From positions 62,001-126,000 of the forward strand of contig NZ_CP047175.1 in the NCBI RefSeq assembly GCF_009834185.1: a stretch of DNA of 64,000 nucleotides, in the 5' to 3' direction. The stretch's first letter is position 1. Each line of letters starts with the position of its first letter. Positions 46,289 to 54,480 of this stretch are shown piece after piece. The notes under the pieces were generated by a model, which did not search any database, had not been told where the DNA came from, and worked only from the letters and a program-made list of their open reading frames with translations. Source of the DNA: Rathayibacter sp. VKM Ac-2760 (GTDB lineage: Bacteria > Actinomycetota > Actinomycetes > Actinomycetales > Microbacteriaceae). A program made the translations under genes and the position numbers.

Positions 46289-46924
46289 TCACGTACCGAT
46301 GTAACGGCCGGGTCGGTGATTCAGCGCGAGCACGAGATTGAGTACCACGGCTCCGGCGGCAGAGATCAGCACAGTGAGCGGGGTCGTCACGGCGAATGCA
46401 GCTAGTACGACTGCTAGGTCTATTGCCATCTGTGTATAGCCCGCCCTCCAACCGAAATGTTCCTGGCCGAGCAGGGCCAAGATGTTGAATCCGCCGAGAC
46501 TTGCACGATGTCGGAACAGCACGAGCAGTCCCACTCCGACCAGCAAATTGCCGGTGACGGCGGCGAATGTCAGATTGAGTCGATCGAACGCCACAGCGAG
46601 TGGGATGAGCGAGGAGAACACCGATGTCAGAGCCACGCTGAGCGCGGTTCGGAGAGTGAAGTTCCAGCCCTTGCGCCACACCGCGAGGGCGAAGAAGGGC
46701 GCGTTCACGGCGAAGAACAGCACTCCGAAGGGGACGGGTACCAGATAGCTCAGCAGCAACGAGAGGCCCGCGGTTCCTCCGGTGACGGCGCCGACGGATC
46801 TCAGCAGATACAAGCCGATCGCTGCCATGAAGGTGCCGGTCAGTAGGCCGAGCACGTCCTCAAGTAGGGAGTGCGCGAGCGGATTACGGGCATGCGTCGC
46901 CGTGTTCGGGGCAGCGTCTGGCAA
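46289..46924 (-). CDS. YitT-family membrane protein
   Basis: A 211-aa protein with about five transmembrane helices and the YitT/YczE pattern: DVLGLLTGTFMAAIGLYLL, VGAVTGGTAGLSLLLSYLV, then GVLFFAVNAPFFALA. Function of the family is unknown; transport is often suggested. The start is a TTG 20 bp after the aminotransferase stop, with no clear ribosome site, so the true start could be a few codons later. Probably co-transcribed with the aminotransferase. Confidence 0.75.
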   Translation of the reverse strand: MPDAAPNTATHARNPLAHSLLEDVLGLLTGTFMAAIGLYLLRSVGAVTGGTAGLSLLLSYLVPVPFGVLFFAVNAPFFALAVWRKGWNFTLRTALSVALTSVFSSLIPLAVAFDRLNLTFAAVTGNLLVGVGLLVLFRHRASLGGFNILALLGQEHFGWRAGYTQMAIDLAVVLAAFAVTTPLTVLISAAGAVVLNLVLALNHRPGRYIGT

Positions 46925-46944
46925 TCATGTCGAGCGGAGGCGCG

Positions 46945-48051
46945 TCACGGATGGGTCCACGAGGCGGTGGCGCCAAGGGCGGTAAGTACGCGGTCGTTCG
47001 CCGCTCGGTCGGCGACAGTCACGCGGACCCCGTCGCCGCCGTATCCGCGCACCAGGATGTCCTGCTCGGCGAGATGCGCGACGAGCCGCTCGCGGAGGTC
47101 GTCCGATGCGCGAAGCCAAACGAAGTTGGCGGCGCTGTCGGGAGTGGTCCAGCCTGCTAGGCGGAGAGCGGTGATCATCCGGGTGCGTTCGGTGACGACG
47201 GCGTCGACACGGTCGCGCATCGCGTCGGTCGCGTCGATCGACGCGATTGCGGCGTGCTGAGCGAGGGTGTTAACGGCGAAAGGGAGACCAGAGCGGCGCA
47301 GCCCGTCGGCGAGAGAGGGGCGGGTGATTGCGTATCCGACGCGGAGGGCAGCGAGTCCATGCGCTTTCGAGAAGGTGCGGAGCACGCAAACCTGCGGCCA
47401 GCGTCGATAGAGGGCGATCGCGTCCGCGCTCTCCCCGCGTTTCCCGTACTCGATGTACGCCTCATCGATCACCACCAGCACGTGAGGCGGCACAGCCTCG
47501 AGGAACCGCTCAAGCTCTGGTTCGCCAAGCGCCACCCCGGTGGGGTTGTTGGGCGTGCAGAGCACCACGACGCGAGTGCGCGGTGTAATAGCTGCAGCCA
47601 TAGCGTCGAGGTCGTGAGCTTCATCTGCACGCAGCGGCACCGGCACCGGCACAGCCGAGGCAAGGCGAACAACGAGGGGATACGCCTCGAACGAACGCCA
47701 GGCAAACACCACCTCGTCACCTGGGTCGCAATGTGCGGTGACGATCTGCTGGAGGACGCCGAGGCTGCCTGCACCGACGACGACCTCGTCGGTGGTGACG
47801 CCCAGGTAGGCGCCGATACGACTGCGCAGTTCCATCGCGGAGGGATCGGGATAGCGGTTCAACCCGCCGGCGGACTTCTCCATCGCCTCGAGTACCGAAG
47901 GCAACGGTGGGTAGTGACTTTCGTTTGAGGCCAGCGCCGCGGTGAACGCGCTCGGCGTCCGGCGGCCAGGCACATAAGCAGGAAGAGCGAGAACGGCGGC
48001 GCGGGCAGATGGACCGACCGGCGTTGCCGTCGCAGGAGAGACGGTGCACAT
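46945..48051 (-). CDS. HisC-like aromatic aminotransferase
   Basis: A 368-aa fold-type I PLP aminotransferase of the histidinol-phosphate/aromatic aminotransferase group: LASNESHYPPLPSVLEAM, LNRYPDPSAMELR, VVLCTPNNPTG, VIDEAYIEYG and the PLP Lys in RTFSKAHGLAALRVGYA. Given its neighbours, it probably transaminates phenylalanine, tyrosine or tryptophan. Start at 48051, with TAGGCG just upstream; an in-frame ATG 24 bp earlier would reach into the regulator's promoter. Confidence 0.85.
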   Translation of the reverse strand: MCTVSPATATPVGPSARAAVLALPAYVPGRRTPSAFTAALASNESHYPPLPSVLEAMEKSAGGLNRYPDPSAMELRSRIGAYLGVTTDEVVVGAGSLGVLQQIVTAHCDPGDEVVFAWRSFEAYPLVVRLASAVPVPVPLRADEAHDLDAMAAAITPRTRVVVLCTPNNPTGVALGEPELERFLEAVPPHVLVVIDEAYIEYGKRGESADAIALYRRWPQVCVLRTFSKAHGLAALRVGYAITRPSLADGLRRSGLPFAVNTLAQHAAIASIDATDAMRDRVDAVVTERTRMITALRLAGWTTPDSAANFVWLRASDDLRERLVAHLAEQDILVRGYGGDGVRVTVADRAANDRVLTALGATASWTHP

Positions 48052-48141
48052 TCGCCTAGTGTGCGCAGTCTGCATACGCGGCGCGACAGGCGGATAAGTA
48101 GGTGGTCATTTGACCTGCTACTGGTTGAATTACGTGACATG

Positions 48142-48621
48142 ATGCGCAGTGTGAACCAGATCGACGGCCTTGACGCTCGAATCCTGCTCGAGTTGGATCG
48201 CGATCCGGATGCTACCGTGCTGGCGATCGCACGGACCCTGGGCGTGGCGCGTAACACTGTTCACGCCCGGTTGAGGGGGCTGAGGGAGCAGCGAGCGCTC
48301 GGGTCGTTCAGCAAACGGGTGGACCCAGCGGCACTAGGGCATCCGCTCGTCGCTTTCGTGTCGATCGCGGTGAGTCAAGCCTCCGACGCAACGGCCATCG
48401 CGCAGTTGTCGGAGATCCCTCAGATCGTTGAGATGAATGCGACTACTGGCGATGCCGACCTGATTGTGAAGGTCGTGGCGCGTGATCCGCAGCATCTTCA
48501 CTCCATTACGAGGGCCATGCTCTCGGTGGAGGGTGTGGTGCGAACAAACACGGCGCTTTCTTTGGTGGAGATAATGCCCTTCCAGGTGCGCGGTCTGCTC
48601 GAACTGACAGCCGCCAACTAG
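48142..48621 (+). CDS. Lrp/AsnC-family regulator (2)
   Basis: A 159-aa regulator, paralogous to that at 42632: helix-turn-helix in VLAIARTLGVARNTVHARLR and RAM domain in HPLVAFVSIAVS and EMNATTGDADLIVKVVARD. The start is an ATG at 48142 (another ATG is adjacent at 48139). No ribosome site is seen. A TTGACC near 48114 could be its -35. It is divergent from the aminotransferase gene and probably regulates it. Confidence 0.87.
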   Translation: MRSVNQIDGLDARILLELDRDPDATVLAIARTLGVARNTVHARLRGLREQRALGSFSKRVDPAALGHPLVAFVSIAVSQASDATAIAQLSEIPQIVEMNATTGDADLIVKVVARDPQHLHSITRAMLSVEGVVRTNTALSLVEIMPFQVRGLLELTAAN

Positions 48622-48761
48622 CCGCACGCGGCGAAGACACCCCGCCGGCGCTGCGCCGCGATCTAGGTTTCGAAAAACAGTACCTTTCTGAGACGCACCG
48701 TCCGGCCGTCGTTCTGCGCTCAGCGGGTCCAAGTTCTCGGGACGTCGGCTGTCTCGGAAAG

Positions 48762-48902
48762 ATGTCTCAGCTTGCGGTCGCCGCGGACGCTCGAGCGCGC
48801 GGCCGCACCGCCGAAGACGCCGCCCGCCTCGTTGGATGGAGTCGCGCGACGCTCTACCGCCACCAGCAGGCCCACGAGGCCCGCGGGAGCGCAGCGATGT
48901 AA
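48762..48902 (+). CDS. Small helix-turn-helix protein or recombinase tail relic
   Basis: A 46-aa frame containing GRTAEDAARLVGWSRATLYR, a good helix-turn-helix like the C-terminal DNA-binding segment of serine resolvases or small excisionase-like proteins. GGAAAG lies 2 bp before the ATG. It may be a free micro-regulator or the 3' end of a lost recombinase gene. It lies between the amino-acid module and the mobilisation module. Confidence 0.45.
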   Translation: MSQLAVAADARARGRTAEDAARLVGWSRATLYRHQQAHEARGSAAM

Positions 48903-48977
48903 CCACTTTGCGAGATGCGACACGAAGCCGTGTCAGGACACCGCCACGAAGCGATGAGATCCGCAGCTCAGGGCAAC

Positions 48978-49015
48978 AAAGAAGGGGAGCATCCGACTGG
49001 ATGCTCCCCTTCTTT
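48978..49015. terminator. Strong hairpin terminator after the mobilisation operon
   Basis: AAAGAAGGGGAGCATCC (48978-48994) and GGATGCTCCCCTTCTTT (48999-49015) form a perfect 17-bp stem with loop GACT. Read on the minus strand, the stem ends in a short T-run. It lies 12 bp after the stop of the accessory gene, so it should end the mobilisation transcript and also stop readthrough from the plus side. Confidence 0.9.
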
Positions 49016-49027
49016 GCGTGGCGTGCC

Positions 49028-50386
49028 TCAGCGTCCGAGGTCGCTACGGTCCGCTCCCTGACCCCTGCCGCGGGTGCGGCGCGTCTGCTGAATGGAGCCG
49101 CCCCGGGCGGTGCTGGACACCGCGGCGTTGGCGGGGGTGGCATGCGCGGCGTCGGCGCTCATGCGCGTTTCGATCGCGTGCGGCGGGACCCCCTTGGCTT
49201 CCATCGCCGCGATCATCGACTGCCGGCGGTCCGCGCTGTCGTAGGAAGCCTCACCGGCCTCGCGCGCCGCTGACGCGCGAGGATCAGACGCGGGAGGCGT
49301 GGCGTTTCCGGTAGCCGCGTTGGGACTCTGAGCCGCGTCCTGGCGCTCCGTGGGGGCGTCGTCGCGGAAAAGCTGTGCCTGAGCACGTGCGTCGGCGGCG
49401 AGCTCGCGCAGCTCGTCGGGATTCGCGTCGGCAGTGCCTCCGGCTGCCGCATCGCGGTCGTAGTCGTTCGCGCGATCTTCGAGCTGTGCAGCCATCTCCG
49501 CGCGACCGTTGTCGACGTCGGAGGCGCCGGAGGTTTCTCGAGCGGCGTCCTGGCCGCGGGCGTCGTTCGCGCGGTCGAGCCGGTCGGCTTCCGCGATCAG
49601 CAGTTGCGCTTCGGTGACCTCTGCTGCCGCTCGAGCACGCTCGGGAGCCACCGCGTCCTTCCACTCCTCCACGAGCCCCGCTCGTGCAGCGGCGACGGCC
49701 GCGGGGTCCGGGGTGGACACCTGGCCGGCGTCGTTCCAGTCGATCGACGTCTGCACGCGGTAGTCCTGGAACCCGGCCGGGTCGGTGTCGCGCTTCCACT
49801 CCTCGGCCGCGGAGAGTTCGAGGGTGCCGGCGTCGCCCGCGAGCGCGGCGCGATAGTCGGTGATCAGAGCGCGCTCCGCGTTCACGTCCGGCTCCGCGCG
49901 ATCGCCCACCTGCATAGTGAGGCGGTCGTCGTCGTGGCGGTGGTAGTGCTCCGGCGCGGAGCCCGCGGCCCATTCCTTCGCCAGGTCCAGCTCCGACTTC
50001 CCCTGACCGGCCGCGTCGCGCAGCACAGCTGTGTCAACGCCATAGCGGTCGAGCACTTCGCGCTGCACGACAACCGCGGCGCGCTCCGCGACCGGGTCGT
50101 GGTTCTTCCACGCCTGCGCCGTCTCTGCGATCTTCGCGATGTCCTGAACGCTCGCCTTCTCCCACCAGTCGGGCCGGTCCACGACCTGCAACGTCGCTCG
50201 TGCAGCGCCGCGCTCGGCGTCGAACCGCGCGGACAGCTCGCGCGCCTGCGCTGCGGAACGGGCCTGCGCGTCGCGGGCCAGCTCCTCGCGCAGCCGGGCA
50301 AACTTCTCGCCCATCTGCAGGGCGATCGTCAACGCGATCCGGACGTTCTGACCGACCTCCTGGCCTACCTCGTCGTCGTCACTCAT
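49028..50386 (-). CDS. Mobilisation accessory protein (intact copy)
   Basis: A 452-aa acidic, Ala-rich, largely helical protein with long predicted coiled-coil segments. It starts MSDDDEVGQEVGQNVRIALT and QMGEKFARLREELARDAQAR, with a conserved PDWWEKASVQDIAKIAET block near residue 75. No enzymatic motif is seen. It is the last gene of the mobC-relaxase operon, 31 bp after the relaxase stop, and has a shorter decayed homologue at 41495, so it is a regular partner of this relaxase type. Its role is not known to me. Confidence 0.7.
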   Translation of the reverse strand: MSDDDEVGQEVGQNVRIALTIALQMGEKFARLREELARDAQARSAAQARELSARFDAERGAARATLQVVDRPDWWEKASVQDIAKIAETAQAWKNHDPVAERAAVVVQREVLDRYGVDTAVLRDAAGQGKSELDLAKEWAAGSAPEHYHRHDDDRLTMQVGDRAEPDVNAERALITDYRAALAGDAGTLELSAAEEWKRDTDPAGFQDYRVQTSIDWNDAGQVSTPDPAAVAAARAGLVEEWKDAVAPERARAAAEVTEAQLLIAEADRLDRANDARGQDAARETSGASDVDNGRAEMAAQLEDRANDYDRDAAAGGTADANPDELRELAADARAQAQLFRDDAPTERQDAAQSPNAATGNATPPASDPRASAAREAGEASYDSADRRQSMIAAMEAKGVPPHAIETRMSADAAHATPANAAVSSTARGGSIQQTRRTRGRGQGADRSDLGR

Positions 50387-50417
50387 GGGGTCTCCTCGTT
50401 GTTCTGCCTGGTGCGGG

Positions 50418-52121
50418 TCATCGGCCGCGATCGCCGCGATCGGAACCTGGCTGGGTGCGGCTCTCGCGGGCTCGGCGTGCGAGCTGATCCGCAGCTTCCT
50501 GCTCGCGCTTCGTCAGCGTCGTCGGCACCGGGCTACCCGAACCGAACGACGCTTGCGTGAGCCGGCGGTTCTCCTTCAACTCATCCGGGAGTGCCTGCCA
50601 CTGCTGTTCGCGCTCCGCTGCCTTCACCGATGCGATGCGAGTGGAGTAGCCGTCGCGGACTTGCGTCAACTGGCGCTGCAAGGTGGACGATAGCTCCGCC
50701 GATCGGCGGGCGTCTCCGGCTGCCTTGTGGGCGCTCATGATCGCGTGACTGGTCTTCGCGAGCTGACGGAACAGCAGCAGCTCCGCGGCCGCGTTCTTGT
50801 TCTTCCCCGCCGCCGCCAGGATGAGCGCGGTCGACGCGGAGCTCGACGGCATGCCTGCCGGTCGCGGAGTCGTCTCGTGCGCCCGCAGGTGCGCCGACCG
50901 GGCCAGCGATCGCGCAGCGTCCGCGAGCGGTCCCGGGGTGGGCTCCATGCGCCGGGACCACGCCGCGTAAGCGCCCGCCGTCTCGCGCGCGACGTGCGCC
51001 CACGTCGCCTTGTCGGAGGGGTCCACGGACCTGATGTAGTCGTGCAGCCGGTCCATGTCCGCGGCGTACGCCTCGAACAGCTCCGGCGCCGGCTCCGCCA
51101 CTTCCCTGCCCCGGTTGACCGGCGTGTACTGCCAAGGATTCTTCGCCGTCGCGCGCCACTCGGACGCCGCATCCGACGCGGACTCCGGCTGATCCGGCCA
51201 GCCCTTCCGCAGCTCCGGCAACGTCAGATCGCGAGCGAGCCGGCCGCCACCGTGCCAGATCGCCTTCTCGCCGTTCGTCGGCCGCAGCGCCACCGAATAG
51301 CCGGCGATCACATCGTCACGGCCCGTCGCGAATCGAGGGCGCACCAGCACCCCGCCCTGACGCAGACGACGAACGAACTCGCTCTCATCCTGGGACGCGG
51401 ACGAGGCCGCGCGTACGGCGCGCTCGAGGCGCTGCATGTCCGGCTCGACGTGCCCGCGACGCGCAGCGGACTCACGCGCTCCCGGCCGCACACCGCGCTC
51501 CGGGAACTCGCGCTCCGGCGCCTGGTAGACCTGCAACCCGTACTCGCGCTCCAACTCGCGGCTGATCGTCTGCGATCGCTCGTAGTCCTTGTGCACCGAC
51601 GCTTTCGTGCCGTCCTCGCGCACCAGCGACACGGCGATGTGTACGTGGTCGTTGCCGTTCTTCGACAGGCCGTGACGCACCGCAACCCACCGGCATTCAG
51701 CCTTGCCGATGTCCTCACCAGCGAAGCCCATCCGCTGCACGAAGTCGGTCGAGATTCGGCCCCACTGCTCGTCGGTGAGCTGGCCCTCCTCCGCCGCCAG
51801 CGACAGCGAGCAATGCCACACATCAGCCGCCACGCGATCCTTCACGATCGCGCCGGCCGAGTCCCGGACCGCCTCGCCGTTCTCGTCGGTACGCACCTTA
51901 TTGCGCGTCACCTCGACGCCGAAGAACTCGCGCGGACGATCGAGATCCTTCGCGATCGCGAGAGCCGCTGCACCATCCAGAACCTCGTGGCCGTACTCAG
52001 CCATGATCGCGGAATCCCCCGCGATGAGGTGCTGCTCCTCGTGCTCGTTCGTCTTGCCGGGACCGGCCAGGTAACCCATCAGGCCACGCATCCGGGTCCC
52101 CCGCGTGATGTTCGTCCTCAC
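50418..52121 (-). CDS. Relaxase / mobilisation nuclease
   Basis: A 567-aa plasmid-mobilisation relaxase of the MobA/VirD2 fold (PF03432 type). The start is TNITRGTRMRGLMGYLAGPG, with a candidate catalytic Tyr at about residue 17. WHCSLSLAAEEGQLTDEQW is motif II-like, and the metal-binding His cluster is in GNDHVHIAVSLVRED. The C-terminal half is helical and poorly conserved. It nicks oriT and leads the strand into a recipient, but needs transfer machinery from elsewhere; none is in the window. GTG start overlaps mobC as GTGA. Confidence 0.9.
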   Translation of the reverse strand: MRTNITRGTRMRGLMGYLAGPGKTNEHEEQHLIAGDSAIMAEYGHEVLDGAAALAIAKDLDRPREFFGVEVTRNKVRTDENGEAVRDSAGAIVKDRVAADVWHCSLSLAAEEGQLTDEQWGRISTDFVQRMGFAGEDIGKAECRWVAVRHGLSKNGNDHVHIAVSLVREDGTKASVHKDYERSQTISRELEREYGLQVYQAPEREFPERGVRPGARESAARRGHVEPDMQRLERAVRAASSASQDESEFVRRLRQGGVLVRPRFATGRDDVIAGYSVALRPTNGEKAIWHGGGRLARDLTLPELRKGWPDQPESASDAASEWRATAKNPWQYTPVNRGREVAEPAPELFEAYAADMDRLHDYIRSVDPSDKATWAHVARETAGAYAAWSRRMEPTPGPLADAARSLARSAHLRAHETTPRPAGMPSSSASTALILAAAGKNKNAAAELLLFRQLAKTSHAIMSAHKAAGDARRSAELSSTLQRQLTQVRDGYSTRIASVKAAEREQQWQALPDELKENRRLTQASFGSGSPVPTTLTKREQEAADQLARRARESRTQPGSDRGDRGR

Positions 52122-52528
52122 AGCCCGGCCAGCCGATCCAACGTCGCCTCAATCCGCCGGCGCACCCGTCGGTACTCCTCCGCAGCCTCGACAGCCTCGG
52201 CCGGAAATTGGCCCGTGCTGTTCGCGAACCGTGCGAGCTGGTTCATGTTGTCCGACGTCTTCTGCAACAGCTTCGAGGCGCGCATCAGCTCAGCACCCAC
52301 CAACCGCCACTCCGTGTCCGTACGCACCTGGGCGTTCATCGCGGACTCGAACAGCAGCCGCGGCACCGTCACTTCCAACACCTCGGCACGGGCGCGCAGA
52401 TGCGCGTCCTCTTCGGGTGTCACCGACACCTCGTACCGCTTCGACCGCGCAGCAACACCCGGGACGTTCGCGCGACGGCGCCGGCCGAACAACCGACCCT
52501 CGCGGGATGACTCCGACACGAACCTCAC
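52118..52528 (-). CDS. mobC: MobC-family relaxosome protein
   Basis: A 136-aa protein of the bacterial mobilisation family MobC (PF05713): KRYEVSVTPEEDAHLRARAE, then ELMRASKLLQKTSDNMNQLA, which is the conserved N-Q-L-A region. MobC assists the relaxase at oriT. First gene of the three-gene mobilisation operon; oriT is expected just upstream. Confidence 0.88.
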   Translation of the reverse strand: MRFVSESSREGRLFGRRRRANVPGVAARSKRYEVSVTPEEDAHLRARAEVLEVTVPRLLFESAMNAQVRTDTEWRLVGAELMRASKLLQKTSDNMNQLARFANSTGQFPAEAVEAAEEYRRVRRRIEATLDRLAGL

Positions 52529-52795
52529 CGTCCTTCCGGCCCAGCGCAGCGAACCCGCCCCCAGGCGGGGACCATACGACCAGTATGCGCCGACCCGGCC
52601 GCGCAGCGGAAGGGGTGCAAGCGGTTTACCACGGGTAAACCTATAGCTTGCTCCAAAAACTGCTTTTCACCCAGAGCGCAGCTCGGGTGCAACTCGGGGT
52701 CCGAAGGACATCCGAGCAGCCCGGCTGGCGGAGCCGAAGCCGGGACGTCGATTCCGCGCCTTCCGGATGACGGTGGTGGCGGCTAGCCTTTCCGC
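52529..52795. other. Candidate origin of transfer region
   Basis: 267 bp between mobC and the divergent gene at 52796. It holds a perfect inverted repeat GGTTTACC-ACG-GGTAAACC (52623-52641), a CCCGCC/GGCGGG hairpin near 52556 and an AT-rich patch (CTATAG near 52643). Position upstream of mobC and the inverted repeat are what an oriT needs. No nic sequence was recognised, so the repeat could instead be an operator of the mobilisation genes. Confidence 0.5.
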
Positions 52796-53191
52796 ATGAG
52801 CGAGCACACGAGGAACCCTGACGACGCCGCCGACGCCGCCCGACGACTGCTCGAACAGAGCGTCGAGAAGCGCGTCGAGGCGGTCCGCTCGACGACTGCT
52901 CGAACAGAGCGTCGAGAAGCGCGTCGAGGCGGTCCGCACGATCGTCTCCGCAGCCAACGACACCGACACCGCACGCGCCACCCTCAGCGACGCGCAGAAC
53001 CGGCACAGCAAGGCATGGGCAGACGCCCTCGCCGCCGGCTGGTCGGAGAAGGAACTCCGCGCAGCAGGAGTACCGCGACCCGAGCAGACTCGCGCTCGCG
53101 TCACCCGCTCGCGACGCACGACCTCGGCGGAGGGAACCACCGCTGAGTCGACCGAGAGCGACAGCTCCGCGTCGATCGAGAACGCGGCATG
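52796..53191 (+). pseudogene. Plasmid-type small gene broken by a tandem duplication
   Basis: From ATG 52796 the frame reads MSEHTRNPDDAADAARRLLE and QSVEKRVEAVR, then falls into poor Arg-rich text. A 48-bp segment is repeated after one extra T. From the second copy the correct frame resumes as RTIVSAANDTDTARATLSDA up to SIENAA and a TGA (53189-53191) that overlaps the next start as ATGA. Without the insertion the protein would be about 115 aa, helical, of unknown function. Either phase variation, true loss of function or an assembly error. Confidence 0.75.
52841..52937 (+). repeat. 48-bp perfect tandem duplication
   Basis: 52841-52888 and 52890-52937 are identical (CGACGACTGCTC to GGCGGTCCGC) and separated by a single T, giving a 49-bp period that shifts the reading frame of the host gene. 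Confidence 0.95.
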
Positions 53192-53614
53192 ACCGACGAC
53201 GTCTCCGCCGCGCTCCACGGTCAGATCCGCGCCTGGGCGGAGGGGGCCAACCCGCTCACGGCCGCCGTCGAACTGCTGATCCGATCGGGTCTCGTGTACA
53301 CGGGCGCTCCATGGGTCAAGACCGACAACGCCTGGCAGACGAGCGCAGTCGACTTCGACCGCCTCGGCTACGAAATCGGAGCGCTCAGCGGAGGCGAACA
53401 GCGCGTCGCGCGGATCGCCTCGTCCCTTGGGCAAGGCGTCCCCGTCGACCTCCGAGAGGACGTCGCCGGGCTCGACCTCGAACACACGCGGCTGGTCCTC
53501 GCGGCGATCGCCCACGCCGCCGGACTCGGAGAGCCCGGCACGACGATCCAGACCGTCGACGGAGTGCCGACGATCGTCCCCCGCGACGCCCTGGCGTCGT
53601 GGCCGAACGAGTAG
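53189..53614 (+). CDS. Hypothetical protein
   Basis: A 141-aa protein, not recognised. It has a tidy coding pattern: AAVELLIRSGLVYTGAPWVK, then ALSGGEQRVARIASSLGQGV and LDLEHTRLVLAAIAHAAG. The SGGEQR phrase recalls an ABC signature, but there are no Walker motifs, so this is coincidence. It is translationally coupled to the broken gene upstream, so its expression may be affected by that frameshift. Confidence 0.7.
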   Translation: MTDDVSAALHGQIRAWAEGANPLTAAVELLIRSGLVYTGAPWVKTDNAWQTSAVDFDRLGYEIGALSGGEQRVARIASSLGQGVPVDLREDVAGLDLEHTRLVLAAIAHAAGLGEPGTTIQTVDGVPTIVPRDALASWPNE

Positions 53615-53653
53615 GTTGATCGCGCACGACGACCCCCCTCGTCGCATAGGAAA

Positions 53654-53681
53654 CCCCGCTCGAGCAGTCGTGCTCGCGGGG
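53654..53681 (+). terminator. Hairpin after the 53189 gene
   Basis: CGAGCA-GTCG-TGCTCG stem with an outer CCCCG/CGGGG pairing and a CT bulge, 40 bp past the stop. No strong T-run. The remainder up to 53922 shows no gene. Confidence 0.5.
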
Positions 53682-53922
53682 CTCCTCCGTACCCCACCGA
53701 TGCAGGAAACGCCTCCGCCAGTAGCGATGTGACGCCTTCAAATCGACCGGACGGAGCCTCGGTCAATTCGACTCTGGTGAGGCTCGGGATGGGTCGTTCA
53801 CGGACGCCCCCTGACCACCTGTGCACAGCCCAGCTCTCGCTGGGGCTGGCCTGCACACAGGTGGACAGCGGGACCCCGACAGGTACGCGTGTGCCCAATG
53901 CTTTCGCTGGATAATCGGGCAG

Positions 53923-54393
53923 ATGAACGACATCACCCGGCGAACCACGCAGCACATTGGCGCTGCGGGTGAGTTGCTTGTGCAGTACCAACTGCTCAAA
54001 CTCGGAATCGACAGTGCTCGCCTCACCACCGATTCCGGCATCGACCTTGTGGTGCACGCGCCAGCTACCGGCTCTGCCACCACCGTGCAGGTCAAGTCGG
54101 TCGAGCTGAGCACGCCCGCCGGCGGTCGAGGTCGCATGGCACTCGGGTGGACCTTCCCGCACGACACGCGCGCCGAACTCCTGGCGTTCACCTACCTGGA
54201 GCGGGATCTTGTCTGGCTGCTGACGACCGAAGAAGCGCAGCAGCTCGCTCAACAGCACAGCGAGAAGGGCGTACGTCGGCTCTACTTCTACACCGACCAC
54301 AGCACCCCGCAGCGAGCAGGCGTACCGCTGCTCATCTCCGACCTCGAGACCTACCTGCTGGAGAGGCAGGCCCCTTCGCTCTTCCTGCAATAG
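53923..54393 (+). CDS. PD-(D/E)XK-like protein of unknown role
   Basis: A 156-aa protein. GIDLVVHAP, about ten residues, then TTVQVKSVE fits the D...(E/Q)xK core of the PD-(D/E)XK nuclease fold, as in DUF4365-type proteins. The helix before it (AAGELLVQYQLLKLGIDSAR) also suits that fold. Such stand-alone domains occur in mobile DNA as nucleases or defence parts, but neighbours give no partner. Gln in place of the usual Glu is tolerated in some families. Confidence 0.6.
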   Translation: MNDITRRTTQHIGAAGELLVQYQLLKLGIDSARLTTDSGIDLVVHAPATGSATTVQVKSVELSTPAGGRGRMALGWTFPHDTRAELLAFTYLERDLVWLLTTEEAQQLAQQHSEKGVRRLYFYTDHSTPQRAGVPLLISDLETYLLERQAPSLFLQ

Positions 54394-54480
54394 CCCCAAG
54401 ACGGTGCCCAGACCGCGAGATGCGGGCTCGGGTAACTTGAGGGTCGCACCGAGAGCGCGATCGAGGAAAAGGGGCCGACG

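Noticed and set aside
45540..46679. Long minus-strand frame crossing the 45975-46288 gap
   Set aside because: Arg/Ser-rich, overlaps two well-supported genes and has no domain signature.
52616..52645. The GGTTTACC inverted repeat as a rho-independent terminator
   Set aside because: It lies upstream of mobC rather than after a gene and has no T-run; oriT or operator is the better reading.
53373..53420. SGGEQR phrase in the 53189 protein taken as an ABC-ATPase signature
   Set aside because: The protein is 141 aa and lacks Walker A and B motifs.
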